Positions 7,820 through 17,610 are shown, counted from the first letter of the stretch. The stretch: DNA of 64,000 bases from Ga0077560 sp046330435 (GCA_046330435.1 JAXLST010000019.1:1-64000); one strand, 5' to 3'. Notes: generated by a model not told the origin, from the sequence alone. A program made the numbers and translations.

Positions 7820-9160
7820 ATGACCGCCACCACCCGCACCTCCCGCCGCATCCGCCGCACCCTCATCGCCACCGCCGCAGTCGCCGGCGCCGTCGGCTTC
7901 GCCGGCCAGTCCGTCGCCCTGCCGCCCCCGCCCCCGCCCCCGGTCAACGACGCCCCGACCGCGGCGCTCACCGTGACCCCCAGCCCGGCGGCGATCGCCC
8001 CGTCGTTCGTCCTGGACCCCATCCCCGTCATCACCGCCCGCGAGACGCAGCTCATCCGCGGCGGCGTGCTGGTGACCTTCGACGCCTCCGCCTCCTCGGA
8101 CCTCGACGGGACCATCACCAAGTACGAGTGGGACCTCGACGGTGATGGCACGTTCGAGAAGACCACCACCACCCCCACGACCACCCGCCGCTACACGCAG
8201 CCGGGGAGCGTCCTCACCACGGTCCGCGTCACCGACAACGGCAACGCCACCGACTTCAAGACCGTCGCCCTGCTGCTGCACCGCACGCCCACCCCGAAGA
8301 TCACCGCCAGCCGCACCGTCGTGCTGCCGGGCGACACGATCGTCCTGAACGGCAACGGGTCGACGGACGACAGCGGCCCCATCGCCAAGTACGAGTGGGA
8401 CCTCGACGACAACGGCACGTTCGAGAAAACGGGCCCCGAGGCCAGCACCAGCTTCGGTGGCGTCGGCACCCACACCGTGCGCCTGCGGGTCACCGACGCC
8501 CTCAACGCCACGTCCACCGGTTCGATCACCATCCGCGCGCACCGGCAGCCCACCGCCTCCATCGCGGTGCGCCCGGTCACCCCCGGCGTGGGCCAGCTCG
8601 CCACCCTGGACGGCGCCCCGTCCGAGGACGACGGGACCATCGCCCGCTACCAGTGGGACCTGGACGGCAACGGCACCTTCGAGACCGACGGCGGCACCAC
8701 CTCCACGGTGGGCACCCGCTTCGCCACCGCCGGCCCCGCGAAGGTGGGCCTGCGCGTCACCGACAACGACGGCGCCACCGGCGAGACCACCCGGACCATC
8801 CAGGTGTCCCCGCAGATCGTCACCACCGACGTCACCGCCCCCTCCCTGAAGCCCGCCCGCACCCGGGTGCGGTTCGCCAAGGGCCGGGTCGCGGTGAACC
8901 TGAGCTGCCCCGCCTCCGAGGCCACCTGCCGCATCACGCTCCGGCTGCGCGGCACCGGCCCGCTCGCCGGCAAGGTGCTCGGCTCCGGCGCGGCGACCCT
9001 CTCCGGCGGCCGGTCGGCCACCCTCAGGGTCTCCCTGTCGAAGGCCGGCGCCTCCCGCCTGCGGCGCACCGGCGCCATCCGGGCCATCGCGGTGGTCTCC
9101 GCCACCGACGGCGCGGGCAACCGGTCGGTCACCCGCACCGCGATGCGCGTCACGCGCTGA
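7820..9160 (+). CDS. secreted PKD-repeat protein, paralogue
   Basis: 446 aa, ATG 7820 after AAGGAG. Signal peptide (about residues 1-34), a run of prolines, then three PKD domains each with a YEWDLDG(D/N)GTFE or YQWDLDGNGTFE signature (about 40-150, 155-240 and 243-330). The C-terminal beta domain has a conserved Cys pair (LSCPASEATCRITLRLRGTGPLAGKVLG) and resembles the one in the preceding gene. It is probably a secreted structural or adhesive protein. A TTGACACA element 95 nt upstream of the start has a counterpart at the same distance before the first paralogue. Confidence 0.8.
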   Translation: MTATTRTSRRIRRTLIATAAVAGAVGFAGQSVALPPPPPPPVNDAPTAALTVTPSPAAIAPSFVLDPIPVITARETQLIRGGVLVTFDASASSDLDGTITKYEWDLDGDGTFEKTTTTPTTTRRYTQPGSVLTTVRVTDNGNATDFKTVALLLHRTPTPKITASRTVVLPGDTIVLNGNGSTDDSGPIAKYEWDLDDNGTFEKTGPEASTSFGGVGTHTVRLRVTDALNATSTGSITIRAHRQPTASIAVRPVTPGVGQLATLDGAPSEDDGTIARYQWDLDGNGTFETDGGTTSTVGTRFATAGPAKVGLRVTDNDGATGETTRTIQVSPQIVTTDVTAPSLKPARTRVRFAKGRVAVNLSCPASEATCRITLRLRGTGPLAGKVLGSGAATLSGGRSATLRVSLSKAGASRLRRTGAIRAIAVVSATDGAGNRSVTRTAMRVTR

Positions 9161-9296
9161 ACCGCACCACCCAGCACGTCCCGGGCGGCGGCCGGCGAAC
9201 AACCGGCCCCCGCCCGCGCGTTCCGGCGCGACACCCGTCCCGCGCCCCGCCGCGCCACCGGGTACCGGACCGGTGAACCGGAGCGAAGGAGGCGAG

Positions 9297-9857
9297 ATGG
9301 CGAACGGAACGATCCGCCGCGGGCCGCTGGCCACGCTGCGCGGCCCCGACCTGGCGGTGGTGCGCGACGCGCAGGTCATCGACGCGGACGCCCGCACCGT
9401 GGGCCGCCTGACCGAGGTGTGGCTGGACGGCACCGAGGCCGCCCGCGTGATCGCGGTGGACGACGGGGCGCAGGAGGTCCTGATGCTGGACGCCGGCGCC
9501 GCGGAGGTGATCGCGGACGAGGCCGGCGTGCTGGTGATCATCGGCTACACGGCCGGCCAGCTGCGCGACCCGCGCGGGACCGGGCAGGACGAGGGCGGCG
9601 GGCCGGGCCCCGGGCTCTACCGGGCCTGGGAGGCGGAGGAGCTCGTGGACGAGCTGCAGACCCCGCCGGCGCCCACGCCGGACATCGCCATGGCCGACGA
9701 CGCGGAGGGCACGCCGGACGCCCTGCGGGCGGGCGACCCCGCCACCCGGCAGGCGACCCCCGCGCCGACGCCCGAGATAGCGATGGCCGAGGTGGACGAC
9801 ACGATGCGGCACGGGGAGGACCCGGAGGACATCCGGGCCCGGCGCGCCCACCACTGA
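9297..9857 (+). CDS. PRC-barrel-like domain protein
   Basis: 186 aa, ATG 9297 after a strong AAGGAGG. The first ~85 residues (LRGPDLAVVRDAQVIDADARTVGRLTEVWLDG, VLMLDAGAAEVIADEAGVLVI) follow the small-barrel pattern of PRC-barrel-type domains, used in RNA maturation and photosynthetic reaction-centre assembly proteins. The rest is acidic and low in complexity. It holds two near-copies of a short motif, APTPDIAMAD and APTPEIAMAE, that may be a peptide ligand. No signal peptide. Function unknown. Confidence 0.6.
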   Translation: MANGTIRRGPLATLRGPDLAVVRDAQVIDADARTVGRLTEVWLDGTEAARVIAVDDGAQEVLMLDAGAAEVIADEAGVLVIIGYTAGQLRDPRGTGQDEGGGPGPGLYRAWEAEELVDELQTPPAPTPDIAMADDAEGTPDALRAGDPATRQATPAPTPEIAMAEVDDTMRHGEDPEDIRARRAHH

Positions 9858-9862
9858 GGACC

Positions 9863-9925
9863 GCGCCCGGCGCCGGCCCCGGTGCCGGGCGCATTCGCCC
9901 GCTGAGCGGGGGAAAAGCTCCCCCG
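9863..9925 (+). terminator. two hairpins after PRC-barrel gene
   Basis: First stem GCGCCCGGCGCC with GGTGCCGGGCGC (9863-9874/9881-9892, one G-T pair). Second stem CGGGGGA/TCCCCCG (9907-9913/9919-9925). Both lie between the stop at 9857 and the promoter of the next gene. Confidence 0.55.
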
Positions 9926-9933
9926 ACGGCCAG

Positions 9934-9962
9934 TTGAACACGGCCGCGTTTCGCGCTTGATT
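9934..9962 (+). promoter_or_regulatory. promoter of GGDEF/EAL gene
   Basis: TTGAAC (9934-9939), 17-nt spacer and TTGATT (9957-9962), followed 6 nt later by an in-frame GTG. It matches sigma-70-type spacing and would give a leaderless mRNA. Confidence 0.5.
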
Positions 9963-9968
9963 CGCGGG

Positions 9969-12284
9969 GTGTCCATGGGGCCCACGATGACGCTGCTGCT
10001 GGGGCTGTCCGCGATCGCGTCCGCGGCCCTGTGCGCGGTGCTCGCGCGGATGCGCGGCGAGCCCGGCACGCCCCTGCTCGCGCTGATGTGCGCGGCGGTG
10101 TCGGTGTGGTGCGTCGGGAACGCCGTGCAGATCAACACCACCGACGTCGAGGTGAAGCGCCAGACGGTCACGCTGGCGTTCGCCTGCATCACCGTCGCGG
10201 TGTACAGCTTCTGGCGGGCGGTCATCATGCGCGCCCCCTGGCCCTGGCGGGTCCCGAACGTCGTGTCGTACATCTGGGCCGCGCCGGGGATCGTGACCGT
10301 CGCCCTTGCCGCGGCCACCGACGCGAACGGCCCGTTCTTCAGCACCCTGCCGATCTCCGCGGACCGCGAGCCGGTGTTCGCACAGCCGGGCCCCTGGATG
10401 TTCGTGCACCTGCTGTGGGCGTACACCCTCATGATCTGGGCGATGGTGGGTCTGGGGTGGCTCGTGTGGAACGCCGCCGAGGGCCGCCTGCGGCACCGGG
10501 TGCTGTCGCTCGCCGCCGTGGCCGCCCCGCTGCTCGTGAACGCCGTCCTGTCGACGGGCTCCAAGCCCCTGGGGCTGTACGACCCCACGCCCATCGCCAC
10601 CCTGGTGGCCGTGGTGGGGCTGTTCTGGCTGGTGCGCCGCATGAAGATGCTGGACATCGACATCGGCCTGCTGCCCGTCGCCCGCGACGAGGTGGTGGAG
10701 TCCATGACCGAGGGCGTGGTGGTGGTCGACCGCCACGGCCGCGTCGCCGACCTCAACCCGGCGGCCGCGAGCCTGCTGGGGCTGGTGCCCGGCAGCGCGG
10801 TGGGCGGCGGGGTCGACGCGGTCGTCCCCGGCTGGCGCGAGGACGACGACCGCCGCAGCTGGGAGTTCACCACCCCCGGCCGGGTACCGTCGCGCACCGT
10901 GGAGGCCCGCACCGGCACGCTGCGCAGCGGCGGCACCGGGCGGCTGGTGCTGCTGCGCGACGTGACCGAGCAGCGCACGGCGCGGGCGGCGCTGGAGCTG
11001 AGCCTCGCCCGGCACGAGCACGCCTCCCGGCACGACGCCCTCACCGGCCTGCCGAACCGCGTGCCGCTGTTCTCCCGCCTGCGCCTCGCCCTGGCGGACC
11101 CGCGCGGGGTGACGCTGCTCATCCTCGACCTGGACGGCTTCAAGGCCCTCAACGACACGTTCGGCCACCGCTCCGGCGACCGGGTGCTGCGCGAGCTCGC
11201 CACCCGCCTGCAGCACGTGATGGACCGCGACGCGATGGTCGCGCGGCTCGCGGGCGACGAGTTCGCGGTGGTCCTGGCCGGCGCCGACGAGGTCGCCGCG
11301 GGCGCAGCCGCGCAGCGGCTGCTGGGCGCCATGTACGCGCCGTTCACGGTGGGGGAGACCGAGGTCTCGCTGGCCGCGAGCATCGGGGTGGCGTTCGGCC
11401 CGCAGCACGGGGCGGACGCGGACGACCTGGTGCACGCCGCCGACGTGGCGATGTACCACGCGAAGCGCACCGCGGCGCGGTGGGCGGTGTACGAGGCGGA
11501 CCTCGACGGCCGCCGGCCGGAGCGCCTCATCCTGCGCCACGAGCTGCGCCGGGCGCTCGCCGAGCACGAGCTGGCGCTGCACTACCAGCCGCAGGCCACC
11601 CCGGACGGGCGGGTGACCGCGGTGGAGGCCCTGGTGCGCTGGCGCCACCCGCAGCGCGGGCTCCTGGCCCCCGGCGCGTTCCTGCCGGTCACCGAGGACA
11701 CCGAGCTCATCTGCCGCCTCACCGACGAGGTGCTCGACATCGCCCTGGGCGACGTGGCGGCCTGGACCGAGGACGCCCCCGGCCTGAGCGTGTCGGTGAA
11801 CCTCTCGAGCCTGGACATCCGGGACCCGGCCCTGCTGGACCGCATCGTGAACGCCATCGGGCGGCACTGCGTCGACCCGCGCCGGCTCACCCTGGAGGTG
11901 ACCGAGAACGCCCTGGTCGCGGCCGGCGACGGCCTCACCCGCCTGGAGCAGGTGCGGGACCTGGGGGTGCGCGTCTCGCTGGACGACTTCGGCACCGGCG
12001 TGGGCCCGCTCGCCACGCTCCGGGAGCTGCCGGTGGACGAGCTCAAGATCGACCGGTCGTTCGTGGCGGGCATGGACCGGCCCCGCGAGGCGGCCCTGGT
12101 GGGCGGCCTCATCCGGCTTGGCCACGACCTTGGCCTCACCGTGGTGGCGGAGGGCGTGGAGACCCCGGAGCGCATGGCCGCGCTGGGGGACATGGGGTGC
12201 GACCTGCTGCAGGGGCACCACCTGGGCCGTCCCGAGCCGCTCGCACCGGGCAGCCGCACCCCGGCCGGGCTCGCGACCGCCTGA
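9969..12284 (+). CDS. membrane GGDEF-EAL c-di-GMP turnover protein
   Basis: About 771 aa. Residues 1-225 form roughly seven hydrophobic helices like the N-terminal 7TM sensor region of histidine kinases. A PAS-like segment (about 230-340; VVVVDRHGRVADLNPAAASLLG) follows. The GGDEF domain (about 345-510) has DALTGLPNR and the signature AGDEF, with Ala in the first position, a variant found in active cyclases. The EAL domain (about 520-765) keeps EALVRWRHP, SVNLS, EVTEN, DDFGTG, LKIDRSF and VAEGVETPE, the metal-binding and catalytic set. So both c-di-GMP synthesis and hydrolysis are possible. The start could be GTG 9969 (leaderless) or ATG 9975. It converges with the asparaginase gene, 4 bp apart. 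Confidence 0.9.
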   Translation: MSMGPTMTLLLGLSAIASAALCAVLARMRGEPGTPLLALMCAAVSVWCVGNAVQINTTDVEVKRQTVTLAFACITVAVYSFWRAVIMRAPWPWRVPNVVSYIWAAPGIVTVALAAATDANGPFFSTLPISADREPVFAQPGPWMFVHLLWAYTLMIWAMVGLGWLVWNAAEGRLRHRVLSLAAVAAPLLVNAVLSTGSKPLGLYDPTPIATLVAVVGLFWLVRRMKMLDIDIGLLPVARDEVVESMTEGVVVVDRHGRVADLNPAAASLLGLVPGSAVGGGVDAVVPGWREDDDRRSWEFTTPGRVPSRTVEARTGTLRSGGTGRLVLLRDVTEQRTARAALELSLARHEHASRHDALTGLPNRVPLFSRLRLALADPRGVTLLILDLDGFKALNDTFGHRSGDRVLRELATRLQHVMDRDAMVARLAGDEFAVVLAGADEVAAGAAAQRLLGAMYAPFTVGETEVSLAASIGVAFGPQHGADADDLVHAADVAMYHAKRTAARWAVYEADLDGRRPERLILRHELRRALAEHELALHYQPQATPDGRVTAVEALVRWRHPQRGLLAPGAFLPVTEDTELICRLTDEVLDIALGDVAAWTEDAPGLSVSVNLSSLDIRDPALLDRIVNAIGRHCVDPRRLTLEVTENALVAAGDGLTRLEQVRDLGVRVSLDDFGTGVGPLATLRELPVDELKIDRSFVAGMDRPREAALVGGLIRLGHDLGLTVVAEGVETPERMAALGDMGCDLLQGHHLGRPEPLAPGSRTPAGLATA

Positions 12285-12288
12285 CCGC

Positions 12289-13305
12289 CTACAGCTCGGG
12301 CGCCCCGATGCGGTGGCGGTGCTCGCTGGCGAAGAAGCCGGCGATCTGCTCGTTGTCGTAGCCCAGGGCGAGCAGCACGATGAGCTTGATGCGCGCCTTG
12401 AAGGCGTTGAGGAACGACGCGGGGATCGCGCCGGCCTCCGAGAGGGTCTTGCCGCCGCCCTCGTAGCCGTACACCGGCAGGATCGCGCCGATGTCGGTGC
12501 GGGTGGCGAGCACCACCGGCTTGGTGGTCGCGGCGATGAGGGGCACCAGGTCAGGCGGGAGGTTGCCGACGCCGAGGGCGGCGATGACGACGCCGTCGCT
12601 GCGGCGCACCGCGTCCTCGAAGCCCTCGCCCCGCCAGCCCGCGTAGGCGGTGAGGATCTCCACGTGCGGGGAGGCGTCCGGGGGGTTCAGCGCCAGGCGG
12701 TTCTCCGGGCGGGCGAAGTACCGCAGCACCGGCTCCCCCTCGAGGGTGTCGATGCGGCCGATCGGGCCCGGGTACCCGCCGAACGCCTCGAGCGCCGTGG
12801 TGTGGACCTTGGTGACGGTGTGGGCGTCGAAGATGTCCCCGCCGAACACCACCAGGGCCCCGCGTCCGCGGGACTGCGGGTCGACGGCGACGTGGGATGC
12901 GGCCCACACGTTGAACGGCCCGTCCCAGCTGGGCTCCTTGGCGTGCCGCATGCTCCCGGTGATGACGACCGGCACCTCGGTGTCGAGGGTGAGGTGCAGG
13001 TAGAACGCCGTCTCCTCGAGGGTGTCGGTGCCGTGGGTGATGACGATGCCGTCGACCTCGTCGGCCAGCTCGTGCACCAGGTCCCGCAGCTCGTGCATGT
13101 GGTGCGGGGTGATGTGCGGGCTCGGCAGCGTGAACGGCTGAACCATCTGCAGGTCCATGCCGGACAGGTCGCTGATGCGGTCCGTGAGCAGGCTGGGGTC
13201 GGGCTTGAGCTTCCCGGACAGGTCCGGGCGGCTTCCGATGGTCCCGCCCGTCTGGATGATGGCGAGCCGGGGGCGATGTCCGTTCGTGATGGAGATGCGG
13301 TCCAA
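12289..13305 (-). CDS. L-asparaginase
   Basis: 338 aa, cytoplasmic. It hydrolyses L-asparagine to aspartate and ammonia. The N-terminal IIQTGGTIGS carries the nucleophile Thr of the asparaginase/glutaminase family. HGTDTLEETA is the second signature with the Thr-Asp pair, and VVITGSMRH is also conserved. Family length is normal. There is no signal peptide, so it is type I-like (cytoplasmic) rather than the periplasmic type II enzyme. The start is read as TTG at 13303-13305, because no ATG or GTG lies between it and the first signature; this start is uncertain. Confidence 0.88.
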   Translation of the reverse strand: MDRISITNGHRPRLAIIQTGGTIGSRPDLSGKLKPDPSLLTDRISDLSGMDLQMVQPFTLPSPHITPHHMHELRDLVHELADEVDGIVITHGTDTLEETAFYLHLTLDTEVPVVITGSMRHAKEPSWDGPFNVWAASHVAVDPQSRGRGALVVFGGDIFDAHTVTKVHTTALEAFGGYPGPIGRIDTLEGEPVLRYFARPENRLALNPPDASPHVEILTAYAGWRGEGFEDAVRRSDGVVIAALGVGNLPPDLVPLIAATTKPVVLATRTDIGAILPVYGYEGGGKTLSEAGAIPASFLNAFKARIKLIVLLALGYDNEQIAGFFASEHRHRIGAPEL

Positions 13306-13323
13306 GTTACCGGTGGAATCGGT

Positions 13324-15141
13324 TCACCGCATCACCTTCGGTGTGGGCAGGTTCTCTACGACGAGACCCGGAAGCCCCTCAGGACGGTCGCGCCGCCCAC
13401 CACGCGCGCCGCCAGCACGTAGGCGCCGGGCGGCAACGTGACCCCGCCGATCCGGCCCGTGAACCGGACGGTGGCGGTGCCGGCGGGGAGCGTGCGGGCG
13501 ATGCTGCCGCGGAGGGTCACCGTGCGGCGGCAGGCGGCGGCTCCGCGCGGCGCCCGGGCCGGGGGCGACGCACCGGGTCCCGAGCCGCCGTCCCGGGACC
13601 GCGCGCCGGACGGTGAGCACCACGCGCGCCCCCGCGCTGAGCCGGAACCCGACGGTCGTGCCGCGCCCCGCGCGGAAGGCGGCGGGGGTGAGCCGCAGCC
13701 CGCCGAGGACCGCGACGGTGCCCGTGGGCGGGGTGGTGGGAGTGGGCGCCGGGGTGGGGCCGGGCCCGGGCGCGGGGGTGGGCGGCGGCTTGGGCGCCAG
13801 CTCCACGGAACCGGCGTCGCACCCGTCGCGCTGGTTCCGGGTGACCCCGCGCTGGTCGACGTCGCCGAACGGGAAGGACACGTCGCACGTGGGGGCGACG
13901 TCGATGGCGGCGCTGCCCTCGGCGGGCAGGAAGGTGCGCGTGGCGCCGCCGTTGTCGGCGAGCGGGCCGAGCTTCGCGTCGCCCGGGACGGCGAGGGTGC
14001 CGCAGGAGGCGTCCCCCGCGGTGACCACGCTGGGCCGGACGACGTTGGTGAAGTCGCAGGCGGGCGCCGCATCGGCGAGCAGGACCCCGCCGGCGGTGAG
14101 CCCGCTCAGTGCGTTGCCGCCCGTCGAGGCCGAGCCCCGCAGGTTCCCGGCGAACGTGGAGTAGCCGACCGCCGTCGTCGCCGTGGGCCCCAGGCCCCCG
14201 GCCACGGCGCCGCCGCTCCCGCCGCCGAAACCACCGCCGCCGGGCCCGGGGTCGCCCGCCCGGTTGGCGCTGAAGGTGGCGTTGACCACGGTCATGTTGC
14301 CGCCGAACACCGCGATCGCCCCGCCGTTGCCGCCCTGCCCGGCCGGTGCGCCGATGCCGCCGCCGGCCCCGCCGGAGCCGGCGAGGTTGGTGGTGAACGT
14401 GCTGCCGCTGACGACCGCCGTGCCCGACAGCGCGAGGATCGCGCCGCCGTCGCCGCCCCGGCCGCCCCCGCCTCCTCCGCCCATCGACGGGCCGCCCTGG
14501 CCGCCGTTGGACGCCCGGTTGCCGTCGAAGGTGCTGTCCCGCACCGTGAGCTTGGACGTGGCGCCCGACGTGGAGATCGCGCCGCCGCCGGGGCCGGTCT
14601 CGCCCAGCGCCCCGGGCGCGACGGGCATCGCGAGGCCCGAGCGGTTGTCGGTGAACGCCACGCGCGTCACCAGCAGCGTGCCGGCGTTGCGGGCACCGCC
14701 GCCGAACCCGCCGGGCTGGGCCCGGCCACCGCGCACCGTGAGCCCCTCGAGGGTGAGCGTGGAGGTGACGGGGACGTCGAACACGCGGTCCAGGCCGTCG
14801 CCGTCGATCGTGGTGGCGCCGGGACCCGCGCCGAGGATGCGCAGCTCCGTCCCCGAGGCGACGTCGAGGTCGCCGGAGACGTTGTCGTCCTCGTAGCCCG
14901 ACAGGGCGATGGTGTACGTCCTGGCGCCCAGGACGACGGTGTCGGCGCCGGCGGATCCGGACGCGCACCCCAGGTAGGGCGCGGCGAGCTGCGCCGCGGT
15001 CATGGCCTCCCGGAGCGAGCACTGGCCGTCGTTCGCCAGGCCCTCGGCCGTGGTCGTCACGGTGATGTCCGCGGCCGCGGCCGGGACGGCCGCGATGGCG
15101 AGGGCCGCGAGGACGTGCAGCGCTCGGGTGGCCGGCCTCAT
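13324..15141 (-). CDS. CSLREA / choice-of-anchor-Q beta-helix surface protein, 3' frameshift
   Basis: Secreted protein with a signal peptide (about residues 1-24, ALAIAAVPAAAA). It then has the CSLREA motif (QCSLREAMTAA), a Gly/Asn-rich right-handed parallel beta-helix (repeats such as STFDGNRASNGG and STFTTNLAGSGG), and the choice-of-anchor-Q segment (SAAIDVAPTCDV, DQRGVTRNQRDGCDAGSVEL). A Pro-rich linker and a C-terminal beta domain follow. Near 13553-13566, in a C/G-rich run, the coding frame shifts. The other frame carries the sensible end (CRRTVTLRGSIARTL, then LPPGAYVLAARVVGG), which stops at 13356. As read, the last ~70 residues are Arg/Pro/His nonsense. It is likely an extracellular adhesin or structural protein. 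Confidence 0.78.
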   Translation of the reverse strand: MRPATRALHVLAALAIAAVPAAAADITVTTTAEGLANDGQCSLREAMTAAQLAAPYLGCASGSAGADTVVLGARTYTIALSGYEDDNVSGDLDVASGTELRILGAGPGATTIDGDGLDRVFDVPVTSTLTLEGLTVRGGRAQPGGFGGGARNAGTLLVTRVAFTDNRSGLAMPVAPGALGETGPGGGAISTSGATSKLTVRDSTFDGNRASNGGQGGPSMGGGGGGGRGGDGGAILALSGTAVVSGSTFTTNLAGSGGAGGGIGAPAGQGGNGGAIAVFGGNMTVVNATFSANRAGDPGPGGGGFGGGSGGAVAGGLGPTATTAVGYSTFAGNLRGSASTGGNALSGLTAGGVLLADAAPACDFTNVVRPSVVTAGDASCGTLAVPGDAKLGPLADNGGATRTFLPAEGSAAIDVAPTCDVSFPFGDVDQRGVTRNQRDGCDAGSVELAPKPPPTPAPGPGPTPAPTPTTPPTGTVAVLGGLRLTPAAFRAGRGTTVGFRLSAGARVVLTVRRAVPGRRLGTRCVAPGPGAARSRRLPPHGDPPRQHRPHAPRRHRHRPVHGPDRRGHVAARRLRAGGARGGRRDRPEGLPGLVVENLPTPKVMR

Positions 15142-15362
15142 GGCGCGACCCTATGCGCCCCGGGACGCGCCGCGCCACCCCGCCGGACGCCGCGTGGTTA
15201 CCCCGGGGTAACCGTCTCAGGTCCAGGTACCTGGACTCCCCGCTCGGAGGGCGCGCGGATCGCCGCCGCATCGCAACATCCACCGTGCGGGCCTGGGAGA
15301 GGGGCCGTGCTCGTTGACCCAAGAAGGCACGGATCGCCGCAATCCCACGGGAGCACACGACC

Positions 15363-17582
15363 GTGATCCGTCCTTCTGTGCGCGGTACCGGACTGCGCCG
15401 CGCCCTCACCGCATCCCTCGCGGTGGGCATCACCCTCGGCGCCGTCGCATCGGCGAACGCCGCCTTCCCCGGCGCGAACGGCAGGATCGCCGTGACGGCC
15501 CTCAACGTCGACGGCGACGAGCGCACCAGCGACCGCACCGACATCTTCACCGTCAAGCCCGACGGCACCGGCCTCACCAACCTCACCAACAGCATCAACG
15601 CGAGTGAGGATGCGGCGGACTGGAACGCCGACGGCACCCGCATCGCCTTCACCCGGCTGGCCACCGCCGATCAGAACGGCGTCTGGTACATGAACGCCGA
15701 CGGCACCGGTCAGACGCTGATCCCCGGCACCGGCAACGCCAAGCTGCAGTCGCCCGCGTCGGTGAGCTGGAGCCCCGACGGGACGATGGTCGCCTACTCC
15801 CTCGCCGTGGGCGGGATCCGCATCGTGAAGCTCGATGGCACCGTGGTGCGCACGCTCACGCCCGCCGGGCTCTCGGAGTTCGGCGGCGTCGAGTGGTCGC
15901 CCGACGGCACGCAGCTCGCGTTCGATGCGCGTCCGGACGACCCGACCCCGCCGGAGATCTACCGCATCAACGCCGACGGCACCGGGTCACCGACGAGGCT
16001 GACGGACAACACCGACTTCGACACGGCTCCGGACTGGTCGCCCGACGGGACGCGGATCACCTGGAACGGCAACACCAGCGGCAACCCCGTGATCAAGATC
16101 ATGCCCGCCGACGACGGCGACCCGGAGACGACGCTGAGCCCGGTGAGCGCGCAGTCGTACCGGCCGGCGTTCTCCCCGGACGGCTCGCTCATCGCATACT
16201 CCAGCCGGCTGACCGGCACCGACTTCGTGCTGCGCGCCCTGACCCCGAACGCGAATCCGCCGGGGATCCAGTTCGTGGCGCCGAAGGTGCTCCCCAACAT
16301 GGACTCCTCGGACTGGCAGCCGGTCGAGGCGCCGGCCGTCACGCCGCTGGTCGTCACGAAGACCGCGCTCACGCGGATCAAGCGGGATGTTGAGTGGGAG
16401 GTCCTGAAGTCGGTGTCCACCAAGGCCGGGTGGGACGCCAAGGACGGGTCGCTGCGCGTGGATTACCGGGTGGAGGTCAAGAAGAAGCCGGTGATCCTCG
16501 ACATCGTCGCCTTCGGGCAGATCACGGTGACCAACCCGAACGCCGTCAACGCGATCGGCAACGTCAGCGACGCGCTGCCGGGCGGGACCTGCACGCTCAC
16601 CGACCCGGTCACCGGTGATCCGCTCGGCACCGACCTGCTGATCAAGGGCAACGGCGGCGAGGTGCACGTGAACTACACCTGCCGGTTCGCTGCCGTTCCG
16701 GCCGCGCCGCTTGTGAACACGGCGACGGTCACCTGGAAGGTGGACGGCGTGGCGCAGACCCCGGTGAGCGGCACCGCCACCGTGGACTTCTCCACGGCCC
16801 TCAACGACCAGCGGGGCGTGGAGTCGGTGGAGGTGACCGACACGATGGCCGGCGACGAGACCAAGGTCCTCGCCGACGAGCTGTCGGAGTCCAAGATCTT
16901 CCGGTACCGCAAGTACATCGAGCCGGGCAAGAAGTGCGAGAGCTACATGAACACCGCCCGCCTCATCGGCTTCCGTGAGCCGGAGCCGCTGAACGTGCCG
17001 ATCGGCCCGCTGCTGCCGAACCAGTTCGTGATCGACGCGGACTCGACCTCGGTGCGGGTGTGCCCGCCCGTCAAGGACGACCCGTCCCCGAAGGACCCGC
17101 CGGTGGTGGTCATCGACAACGGTGACGGCCCCAAGGCGGTGGATCCCAAGCCGTCCGACAACCCGAAGGTCGATGTGATCACCGACCCCAAGGGCGGCGG
17201 GGCGAAGCTGCGGGTCACCAAGACCGCGTCGGTGAAGCGTGCCGCCAAGGGTGCGGTCGTGACCTGGTCGATCACGGTCAAGAACACCGGCAAGTCCGAC
17301 CTGGATGGCGTGGTGATCCGTGACCTGCTCCCCAAGGGCCTGGTCGCGGTGACCGACGCGAAGGCGCCGCTGCAGAAGGGCAACCGCGGCAAGCGCGTGG
17401 TGACCTTCAACGCGGGGGATCTGCTGCGCGGCCAGTCGGTGACGGTGACCGTCGCGACCCGTGTGGGCAGGACCGGCCGGATCTGCAACATCGCCCAGGC
17501 GGAGGCCGGCAACGCCCGCTCGCACCGTGCGGTGGCGTGCATCCGGATCGGGAAGCCCGTGACGGCGGCCGTCGCCCGGTAG
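15363..17582 (+). CDS. secreted TolB-like propeller protein with DUF11-type C-terminus
   Basis: 739 aa, GTG 15363 with GGGAG upstream. Signal peptide about 1-33 (ending ASANA). Residues ~35-315 hold PD40/WD40-like TolB blades with repeated W(S/N)PDGT or NADGT units (VSWSPDGTMVAYS, VEWSPDGTQLAFD, PDWSPDGTRITWN, PAFSPDGSLIAYS). A middle beta region has Cys residues. The C-terminal ~110 residues (LRVTKTASVKRAAKGAVVTWSI, VVIRDLLPKGL) form a DUF11/conserved-repeat domain common in bacterial surface proteins. It probably acts outside the cell in binding or adhesion. Codon use is somewhat less GC-extreme than its neighbours. Confidence 0.8.
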   Translation: MIRPSVRGTGLRRALTASLAVGITLGAVASANAAFPGANGRIAVTALNVDGDERTSDRTDIFTVKPDGTGLTNLTNSINASEDAADWNADGTRIAFTRLATADQNGVWYMNADGTGQTLIPGTGNAKLQSPASVSWSPDGTMVAYSLAVGGIRIVKLDGTVVRTLTPAGLSEFGGVEWSPDGTQLAFDARPDDPTPPEIYRINADGTGSPTRLTDNTDFDTAPDWSPDGTRITWNGNTSGNPVIKIMPADDGDPETTLSPVSAQSYRPAFSPDGSLIAYSSRLTGTDFVLRALTPNANPPGIQFVAPKVLPNMDSSDWQPVEAPAVTPLVVTKTALTRIKRDVEWEVLKSVSTKAGWDAKDGSLRVDYRVEVKKKPVILDIVAFGQITVTNPNAVNAIGNVSDALPGGTCTLTDPVTGDPLGTDLLIKGNGGEVHVNYTCRFAAVPAAPLVNTATVTWKVDGVAQTPVSGTATVDFSTALNDQRGVESVEVTDTMAGDETKVLADELSESKIFRYRKYIEPGKKCESYMNTARLIGFREPEPLNVPIGPLLPNQFVIDADSTSVRVCPPVKDDPSPKDPPVVVIDNGDGPKAVDPKPSDNPKVDVITDPKGGGAKLRVTKTASVKRAAKGAVVTWSITVKNTGKSDLDGVVIRDLLPKGLVAVTDAKAPLQKGNRGKRVVTFNAGDLLRGQSVTVTVATRVGRTGRICNIAQAEAGNARSHRAVACIRIGKPVTAAVAR

Positions 17583-17610
17583 CGCGGCCCGTCGAACCAC
17601 CGGAAGGACC

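Noticed and set aside
9957..9959. TTG as start of the GGDEF/EAL gene
   Set aside because: It lies in the proposed -10 box; GTG 9969 or ATG 9975 fits better.
9150..12221. Long minus-strand frame opposite the GGDEF/EAL gene
   Set aside because: The plus strand carries clear GGDEF and EAL motifs; the minus reading is His/Arg/Gln-rich with no domains.
13356..14072. Separate small gene at the end of the CSLREA protein
   Set aside because: The sensible part of this frame is only the C-terminal domain of the larger protein after a frameshift; there is no start signal.
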